DNA of 10,464 bases, from positions 1 through 10,464 of the forward strand of contig JANNHK010000280.1 of assembly GCA_031404355.1 (NCBI GenBank), in the 5' to 3' direction. The notes under the pieces are model-generated. The model did not search any database and had not been told where the DNA came from. It saw only the letters and a list, made by a program, of their open reading frames with translations. The DNA comes from JANNHK01 sp031404355 (GTDB lineage Bacteria; Actinomycetota; Acidimicrobiia; IMCC26256; PALSA-610). Positions 4,973-10,464 of this stretch are shown here, piece after piece. The position numbers and the translations under genes are program-made. How positions within the stretch are numbered: the stretch's first letter is position 1; the number at the start of each line of letters is the position of its first letter.

Positions 4973-7970
4973 GCGTCAAGGCCCGACCCTCTGGGGGATG
5001 GTCAAGGACTCAAGCCGCGACGCGCGCAAGATGTACCGGCCGCGCCCCGCGAGCGAATTCGCGTCCGACGTCTGCGGCGGCGAACCCTGGTTTCCGCTCG
5101 GAATCCTCTTCGCGTTGAACGCGGTCGATGAACTCGACCGCTCCGTCTTCAACATCGTCGCACCCGAGATCCAGGAATACTTCGGCATGAGCCTCGGCGG
5201 TTTCGCCGCGGTCACGGTGCTGACGCTCCTCGGCGGTCTCCTCATCGAGATCCCGCTCGCCTATTACTCCGACCGCCTCCCGCGCGTGATTCTCGCGGTG
5301 GCCGGGGCCGCCGTTTGGGCGGTGTTCGGCCTGATGACCGGCTTTGTCACGACGCTCTTCTTCTTGATCGTCGCGCGGTTCGGGGCCAGCTTCGGACGAG
5401 CGGTCGTGACTCCGACGCACAGCTCACTGCTCTCCGACTACTACCCGACGCATGTTCGCAGCGAGGTGTTCGGCTTCCATCGCATCGCGAACGCGACCGG
5501 CGAATTCGTCGGTCTCGTCGTGGGCGGAATCATCGCCGACATCTACGGTTGGCGCTGGCCGTTCATCATCTTCTTCTTCCCCACTGTCGTCTTCGTGATC
5601 ATCGGGCGACGGCTCAAGGAACCCGGCCGCGGGCACTGGGAACGCAAGGCCGCCGGCGCCAGCGAGGACGCCATACATACCGACGAGGCCCCACCCTCGT
5701 GGGCGGAGTCGGTCCGCATCCTCTGGCAGGTACGCACCCTGCGCCGCATCTGGTTCTCGCTGCCGTTCCTCGCGGGATCGATTATCGGCTTCGGCTTCCT
5801 CACGTCGTTCTATTACGACGAGATCTTCGGGCTCTCCGAAGGCCAGCGGGGAATCGTCTCGGCCGTCGGGTTACCGGCGTCGGTCGCCGCGATCGCGATT
5901 GGCATTCCGCTCGCCGGACGCTTGATGTTGCGCGACCCGGGCTTCGGACTGCGCCTTCTCTCAGTCGTCGCCGTCGGCATCGCGGGCGCGTGGGTCATGT
6001 TTGCGTTGGCGCCGGCGCTGTGGGTGGCAGTCGTTGCGAACATCCTGATCTCGTCGATGGCGGCGTTCCTCTATCCCGGCATCTTCGCCTCGCTCTCGCT
6101 CGCGATCCCACCCAAGGTGCGCGCGCTTGGCTTCTCGATGGCGTCGCTGTTCATCCTGCCGGGCCTGCTCATGATCATCGTTGTCGGCGCGCTCGCCGAC
6201 GAGTACGGCATCCGCACCGGCCTGCTGGTCATGGTCCCGATCTTCCTCATCGGCGCCGCGATCCTGTCGTCGGCATCCATGTTCGTGAAGGCCGACATCA
6301 ACCGCGTGTGGACCTCCACCGCGGCCCAGGCCGAGGTCAAGCACCAACGGTCGCAGGGCCTCGTGAAGTTGCTCCTCGTGCGCAACCTCGACGTCAGCTA
6401 CGACAACGTCCAGGTGCTGTTCGGCGTCAACCTCGAAGTCGACGAGGGAGAGATCGTCGCCCTGCTCGGTACGAACGGCGCGGGCAAGTCGACCCTGTTG
6501 AACGCGATCGCCGGTCTCGTACCGGCCGACGGCGGTGCCATCGTCTTCGACGGGCGCGACGCCACCTACGCGCCGCCGTACGAGATCACCGCGCGCGGCA
6601 TCATCGTCGTGCCCGGCGGCAAGGGCGTGTTCCCGTCGCTGACCGTCGCGGAGAACCTGCGGCTCGCGGGGTGGCTCAACAAGGACAAGCGCGTCCGCAA
6701 CGATGCGGTCGAGTCGGTGCTCGAGCGCTTCCCCGTGTTGCGCAACCGGATGGCGGAACCCGCGGCCAACCTCAGCGGCGGGCAGCAGCAGATGCTGACA
6801 CTCGGCATGGCGTTGCTCACGAAGCCGCGCCTGCTGATGATCGACGAACTCTCGCTCGGCCTCGCGCCCAGCATCGTCGCCGAACTCCTCGAGGCCGTGA
6901 AGGCCCTCAAGGAACAGGGCACGACGATCATCCTCGTCGAACAGTCGGTCAACGTCGCGCTCACCGTCGCCGAGACCGCGTACTTCATGGAGAAGGGCGA
7001 GATCCGGTTCAACGGCCCCACGAGCGAACTGCTCAACCGGCCCGACGTGCTGCGCTCGGTCTTCCTCGAAGGCGCAACATCGGCCGACGGCGGTATCGCG
7101 ACGCGGGTGCAGGAGGCGGCGGTCGGTGACAAGCCGTCGGGCAACGGCCACCGCAGGGACCACGACGACGAGCCTCGGCTGGTTGTCGAAGGTGTCGCGA
7201 AGCGATTCGGTGGCATCAGCGCGCTCATCGACGTGTCGTTCGACGTGCAGCCGGGCGAGATCGTCGGGTTCCTCGGGCCGAACGGCGCCGGCAAGACCAC
7301 CCTGTTCGACGTCATCTCGGGGTTTCTGCCCGCCGATCGCGGGATCGTGACCCTCGACGGGCACGACATCACGAACCTCGGCCCGGACGGACGGGCCCGG
7401 CGCGGACTCGGTCGTTCGTTCCAGGACGGTCGGCTGTTCCCGGCCTTGTCGGTGAAGGAAACGATCGCGGTGGCGTGCGAAGGCTCCGTCGAGGTGAAGG
7501 ACCCGATCGCGGCCGCGCTGTACCTCCCGTGGGTCGTCGACTCCGAGGACAAAGTCAAGGCGCGGGTCGAGGAACTCATCGAGCTGCTCGGGCTCGGCGC
7601 GTTCCGTGACAAGTACATCCACGAGCTCTCGACCGGTTCACGCCGCGTCGTCGACCTTGCCTGCGTCCTCGCGCACAAGCCCAGCGTGTTGCTCCTCGAC
7701 GAGCCGTCGTCCGGTATCGCGCAGAAGGAGGCCGAAGCGCTCGGCCCGCTGCTCGACCAGATCCGAACACTCACGGGGGCGAGCCTGCTCGTGATCGAAC
7801 ACGACGTACCCTTGCTCACGTCGATCTCCGACCGGATGATCGCACTCGACTTGGGCGAGATCGTCACCATTGGTGCTCCCATCGACGTCGTGCGCGACCC
7901 GAGGGTCGTCTCGGCCTACATGGGAGAGTCGGAAGCAGTTGTTGCTCGCAGCGGACCCCGCGGCGAGTAA
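4965..7970 (+). CDS. MFS transporter fused to LivF-like and LivG-like ABC ATPases
   Basis: One uninterrupted frame encodes about 1001 residues with three units. Residues 1-42 are a polar N-terminus. Residues 45-440 are a 12-helix MFS carrier: TM1 bears DELDRS (55-60), the TM2-3 loop is a degenerate motif A (AYYSDRLPR, 99-107), and the TM8-9 loop has its second-half counterpart (PLAGRLMLRDPG, 315-326). Residues 466-700 are a LivF-type ATPase: Walker A GTNGAGKST (502-510), PGGKGVFPSLTVAENL (550-565), signature LSGGQQQ (603-609), Walker B LLMIDE (623-628), switch VEQ (658-660). Residues 737-987 are a LivG-type ATPase: Walker A GPNGAGKTT (771-779), Q-loop SFQ (818-820), signature LSTGS (888-892, degenerate), Walker B VLLLDE (908-913), H-loop His946. 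An even helix count places both ATPases in the cytoplasm, where they can dock on LivHM. The ATG at 4965 overlaps the upstream stop by 8 bp and is preferred to an in-frame TTG at 4914. The MFS role is unknown. Confidence 0.92.
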   Translation: MSERQGPTLWGMVKDSSRDARKMYRPRPASEFASDVCGGEPWFPLGILFALNAVDELDRSVFNIVAPEIQEYFGMSLGGFAAVTVLTLLGGLLIEIPLAYYSDRLPRVILAVAGAAVWAVFGLMTGFVTTLFFLIVARFGASFGRAVVTPTHSSLLSDYYPTHVRSEVFGFHRIANATGEFVGLVVGGIIADIYGWRWPFIIFFFPTVVFVIIGRRLKEPGRGHWERKAAGASEDAIHTDEAPPSWAESVRILWQVRTLRRIWFSLPFLAGSIIGFGFLTSFYYDEIFGLSEGQRGIVSAVGLPASVAAIAIGIPLAGRLMLRDPGFGLRLLSVVAVGIAGAWVMFALAPALWVAVVANILISSMAAFLYPGIFASLSLAIPPKVRALGFSMASLFILPGLLMIIVVGALADEYGIRTGLLVMVPIFLIGAAILSSASMFVKADINRVWTSTAAQAEVKHQRSQGLVKLLLVRNLDVSYDNVQVLFGVNLEVDEGEIVALLGTNGAGKSTLLNAIAGLVPADGGAIVFDGRDATYAPPYEITARGIIVVPGGKGVFPSLTVAENLRLAGWLNKDKRVRNDAVESVLERFPVLRNRMAEPAANLSGGQQQMLTLGMALLTKPRLLMIDELSLGLAPSIVAELLEAVKALKEQGTTIILVEQSVNVALTVAETAYFMEKGEIRFNGPTSELLNRPDVLRSVFLEGATSADGGIATRVQEAAVGDKPSGNGHRRDHDDEPRLVVEGVAKRFGGISALIDVSFDVQPGEIVGFLGPNGAGKTTLFDVISGFLPADRGIVTLDGHDITNLGPDGRARRGLGRSFQDGRLFPALSVKETIAVACEGSVEVKDPIAAALYLPWVVDSEDKVKARVEELIELLGLGAFRDKYIHELSTGSRRVVDLACVLAHKPSVLLLDEPSSGIAQKEAEALGPLLDQIRTLTGASLLVIEHDVPLLTSISDRMIALDLGEIVTIGAPIDVVRDPRVVSAYMGESEAVVARSGPRGE

Positions 7971-7984
7971 GGGCACTACATCCT

Positions 7985-7990
7985 GGGGGG
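7985..7990 (+). promoter_or_regulatory. Shine-Dalgarno-like G-run of the binding-protein gene
   Basis: A run of six G lies 7 nt before the ATG at 7998, in the 27-bp gap after the fusion gene. It supports this start and separate translation initiation of the receptor, which importers usually need in excess over the membrane complex. Confidence 0.5.
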
Positions 7991-7997
7991 AATACAG

Positions 7998-9749
7998 ATG
8001 GCGAGTGAAACCGGAGACGGAGGCGGAGGCGGCAAGACGCTCCGTCGCTACGGGCCGATCGCGCTCATTCTCGTGATCGTGATCATCATCGGCGCGGTCA
8101 TCGCACTTGGTGGTGGCGACGACGACGACGACGTCCAGGGGACCGGTACCAGCGACTCGACCGCAGCAAGCGGCGACGACGACGGGACCGAGATCAACCC
8201 CGATATCGCGCTGACGTACCAGGCGGCCGAAGCGGCCGGCACCGTCGACTCCGTCGAGTGGGGCGACACCTGCGACACGGACACGGGCCGCTTGATGATG
8301 CCCGTACACAACGCCTACCCGTGCGTCGCTCCCTACGACGCAGCTGCCGGGAACGGTGGCGCGACGTCGCCCGGCGTCACCGAAGACGAGATTCTGATTG
8401 TGCTGTACAAGGGCCTCCCCGACCCGCTGCAAAACCTGCTGGTCGAGGACGCGGGCGCCGACACCGACCCCGACGCGGTCAACCAGACTTCTCAGGACTA
8501 CATCGCCATGTTCGAGGAGCTGGGCGAGACGTACGGGCGTCACCTCAACGTCGTCGTGATCGAGGGGTCCGGCGCCGCGACCGACGCAACGGCCGCTGCG
8601 GCCGACGCCCAGAAGGTCATCGACATGAAGCCGTTCGCCGCGATCGGCGGACCGGGCCAGACCGACGTGTACTGGGAAGCGCTGGTCGAGGCGAAGATCC
8701 TGTGCGTGGGCGCCTGCTCGGTTGCCGCGCCGGGCCCCGACGTCGAGCGCGTGTCGCCCTATCTCTGGCCCACGGGGCCGTCGCCCGACCAGGCCGACGA
8801 CCACCTGGTCGAACTCATGGGCAAGCAGCTCGTCGGCCAGCCGGCCGAGTTCGCGGGCGACCCCGCGCTCCAGACCGAAACCCGCGTCTTCGGTTGGGTG
8901 CAGGCCGAGCGCGTCGTCGACGAGTTCAAGGAACGCAACGACAACTTCGAAGAGACGTTCGCCGACGAGTACGGCGGCGAGATCGCGAAGCGCTCCACGT
9001 ACATCTTCGATGCGGCGAAAGGTCCCGAAATCGCTACCAACGTCATCGCCCAGATGAAAGAAGCGGGCGTCACCACCATCGTCCTCAGCACCGACCCGCT
9101 CGTGCCGAAGAACATCACCGAGGAGGCGACGAAGCAGAACTACTTCCCCGAGTGGATCATCGGTCCGTCGGTGCTCGCCGACACGACCATCTTCGGCCGC
9201 ACCTTCGACCAGCAGCAGTGGTCGCACGCGTTCGGCCTCGGCCTCACACTGGCCCGCCAGGACAACGAGCTGGGCGACTCGTGGGAAGGCTACGAGTGGT
9301 TCTACGGCACCCCACCGCCGGTGAACTCGCAGGCCGTGCTCTACCCCGGCCCGTACCGGTTGCTGCTCGGCATCCACCTCGCGGGACCGAACCTCACCCC
9401 CGAGACGTTCCGCGACGGCATGTTCGGCTACCCGCCCGAAGAGCAGGGCAAGACCTACGCGCACGACTCGTGGGGCACCGGCTTGTGGCCGGAGACCGAC
9501 TACAACTCCGCCGACGACACCACCGCGATCTATTGGGATCCGGACGCGACCGGCGAGGACGAAGCTGGCAACGAGGGCACCGGACAGTTGCTGTACGTCA
9601 AGGGCGGCGAGCGCTACCTGCCCGGTAACTGGCCGGACTCGCTCCCCTGGTTCGACGACCCCGACGCGATCGGCGTCTACACCGAGTTGCCCGCAGGCGA
9701 CGAGGTACCCGACTACCCGCCCTGGCCCGGGTCACCGGCCTCGGGGTAG
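7998..9749 (+). CDS. Membrane-anchored periplasmic-binding-protein-like receptor of the HAAT transporter
   Basis: The 583-residue protein begins with a Gly-rich, basic cytoplasmic stretch (K13, R16, R17), one hydrophobic helix (about 19-37) and an acidic, low-complexity linker with five consecutive Asp (41-45) to about residue 65. There is no lipobox cysteine and no obvious signal peptidase site, so it is probably held by an uncleaved signal anchor. The body (about 128-480) follows a type I periplasmic binding fold like LivJ: EDEILIVLYKGL (129-140) as first strand, a helix rich in Ala ending DAQKVID, FAAIGGPGQTDVYWEALVEAKI (213-234) and IVLSTDPLVPKNITEEA (361-377). Cysteines 92, 109, 236 and 240 could form disulfides. 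Family members are usually about 350-450 residues. The extra length here lies in the linker and in a Trp/Pro/Asp-rich C-terminal tail (about 490-583). As the last operon gene it should capture the solute for LivHM. The ligand is unknown. Confidence 0.85.
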   Translation: MASETGDGGGGGKTLRRYGPIALILVIVIIIGAVIALGGGDDDDDVQGTGTSDSTAASGDDDGTEINPDIALTYQAAEAAGTVDSVEWGDTCDTDTGRLMMPVHNAYPCVAPYDAAAGNGGATSPGVTEDEILIVLYKGLPDPLQNLLVEDAGADTDPDAVNQTSQDYIAMFEELGETYGRHLNVVVIEGSGAATDATAAAADAQKVIDMKPFAAIGGPGQTDVYWEALVEAKILCVGACSVAAPGPDVERVSPYLWPTGPSPDQADDHLVELMGKQLVGQPAEFAGDPALQTETRVFGWVQAERVVDEFKERNDNFEETFADEYGGEIAKRSTYIFDAAKGPEIATNVIAQMKEAGVTTIVLSTDPLVPKNITEEATKQNYFPEWIIGPSVLADTTIFGRTFDQQQWSHAFGLGLTLARQDNELGDSWEGYEWFYGTPPPVNSQAVLYPGPYRLLLGIHLAGPNLTPETFRDGMFGYPPEEQGKTYAHDSWGTGLWPETDYNSADDTTAIYWDPDATGEDEAGNEGTGQLLYVKGGERYLPGNWPDSLPWFDDPDAIGVYTELPAGDEVPDYPPWPGSPASG

Positions 9750-9765
9750 CTCACGCACGACAACT

Positions 9766-9804
9766 GGCGTGCCTGAGGCAGACGCCGTCTGCCTCAGGTA
9801 CGCC
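9766..9804. terminator. Long hairpin between convergent genes, bidirectional terminator candidate
   Basis: The arms at 9766-9783 and 9787-9804 form an 18-bp stem with one G-T (wobble in one transcript) position and a 3-nt loop. It begins 16 nt after the binding-protein stop and ends 14 nt before the stop of the leftward gene, so it can serve both. No T-tract follows on either side. Confidence 0.75.
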
Positions 9805-9818
9805 GGTTCGTACATCGG

Positions 9819-10464
9819 CTAGCGCACCTGCTGCCACGCGACGTCGTCGACGGGCGACGTCCACACTGCGGGCCCGTTGGGGTCGCTGCCAACTGCAATC
9901 AGCTCTTCGCCGAGCACGACGATGCCGGTCACCTGGGCCTGATCACCGCCGTCGATCGGGGCGAACGATTTGGTCCAGATGCGCGCGTCGGTCGAAGTCC
10001 ACGTCGCGACCTCGGCTTCGCCGCCGATATCCGAGGCGATGAACCCGGAGTCGGTCGCCGCGAGCAGTTGCGCCCTGGGCAGCCGGACATCGGGAACGCG
10101 GCTCCACTTCGCGCCGTCGGGGCTGGTCCACGCGCCTTGGCCGTCGATCGCAACGACCTCGTTGCCGGCAACGACGACGTCTGCAAACGAGTCGTGCTCG
10201 AAGTCCACGTACTCCCATTCGGAGAGATCGTCTGACACCCACGCTCGCGCGTGGCCCGCATGCGTCCGCGTGTTCGTCGGAATATCGACGCTTCCGACGG
10301 CGACAAACCGCCCGTTGAGTTCGACCAGGCCGTTGACATACCCGAGTTCGAACGCGTCCGTCGCGGCGTCGACGCGTGTCCATGCTTCGCCATCGACCGA
10401 CTCGAAGAACACGCCCGGGTAGGCCCACGCGACGAGACCCCGACTCGTGTTCGCCAGGCCGGTG
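9819..10464 (-). CDS. Asp-box repeat (BNR/sialidase-like) beta-propeller protein, 5' end outside window
   Basis: The minus-strand frame is open from the window edge to a TAG (complement of 9819-9821), giving 214 complete codons of a longer protein. A GTG at 10412 is an internal Val rather than a likely start, because the frame continues upstream with TGLANTSRGLVAWAYPG and no stop. Five repeats of the form (S/T)-x-D-x-x-x-W appear: ESVDGEAW, VSDDLSEW, TSPDGAKW, TSTDARIW and a variant TSPVDDVAW, spaced about 37-55 residues. Between them are strands such as GRFVAVGS and EELIAVGSD. This is the blade pattern of Asp-box beta-propellers found in sialidases and many secreted actinobacterial proteins of unknown role. 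No catalytic sialidase residues can be identified in this part, so an enzymatic assignment is not justified. It is convergent with the transport operon and probably unrelated. Confidence 0.75.
   Translation of the reverse strand, partial: TGLANTSRGLVAWAYPGVFFESVDGEAWTRVDAATDAFELGYVNGLVELNGRFVAVGSVDIPTNTRTHAGHARAWVSDDLSEWEYVDFEHDSFADVVVAGNEVVAIDGQGAWTSPDGAKWSRVPDVRLPRAQLLAATDSGFIASDIGGEAEVATWTSTDARIWTKSFAPIDGGDQAQVTGIVVLGEELIAVGSDPNGPAVWTSPVDDVAWQQVR

Noticed and set aside
5961..7622. Open minus-strand frame of 553 codons opposite the ATPase domains
   Set aside because: It is a compositional shadow of the MFS-ABC fusion. The sense strand has unmistakable Walker motifs, while the antisense product is low-complexity and charged.
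8118..8132. Five consecutive GAC codons as a microsatellite
   Set aside because: It encodes the acidic linker after the membrane anchor in a normal reading frame. Five units are too few to call phase variation.
7638..9464. Open minus-strand frame of 608 codons opposite the binding-protein gene and the end of the fusion gene
   Set aside because: Stop codons are rare on the antisense of GC-rich coding DNA. The translation is Arg/Val/Asp/Gly-rich, shows no family motifs and spans two real genes.
1..10464. Mobile element, phage, defence or CRISPR content
   Set aside because: No transposase, integrase, nuclease, direct-repeat array or tRNA was seen, and composition is even throughout. The only strong repeats are the two intergenic hairpins.

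Overview
The window is GC-rich throughout, with strong G/C bias at third codon positions. Its genes point to a free-living actinobacterium: a HelD-type RNA polymerase recycling helicase of the actinobacterial kind, a TetR regulator that appears leaderless, and Liv-type transporter components fused in a manner I associate with Actinobacteria. An acidimicrobial lineage is a guess; the sequence does not fix the genus. I see no insertion sequence, integrase, tRNA, rRNA, CRISPR array or compositional break.

Layout. Positions 1-49 hold the last 15 codons of a rightward gene, perhaps a hotdog-fold thioesterase. A perfect 21-bp inverted repeat (54-104) separates it from the convergent HelD-like gene (89-2101, minus), whose stop codon lies inside the repeat. 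A 94-bp divergent spacer follows, with a candidate leaderless promoter and an imperfect palindrome. Then comes a tight rightward operon: a TetR regulator (2196-2807), a LivH-LivM permease fusion (2804-4972), an MFS-LivF-LivG triple fusion (4965-7970) and a membrane-anchored substrate-binding protein (7998-9749). The first three genes overlap by 4 and 8 bp, and the last follows after 27 bp. A near-perfect hairpin (9766-9804) closes the operon against a convergent, incomplete gene for an Asp-box repeat protein (9819 to the window edge). No stretch over 300 bases lacks a gene.

How the genes work together. The operon encodes every part of a hydrophobic/branched-chain-amino-acid-type (HAAT) ABC importer: both permease halves, both ATPases and the solute receptor. 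They are compressed into three polypeptides, and the ATPase polypeptide carries an extra N-terminal 12-helix MFS carrier. One LivHM chain plus one MFS-LivFG chain would form one complete transporter at fixed 1:1 stoichiometry. The TetR protein probably controls its own operon. The substrate cannot be read from the sequence. The MFS-ABC-ABC fusion is the most unusual item here. Whether it is already catalogued needs a domain-architecture search.
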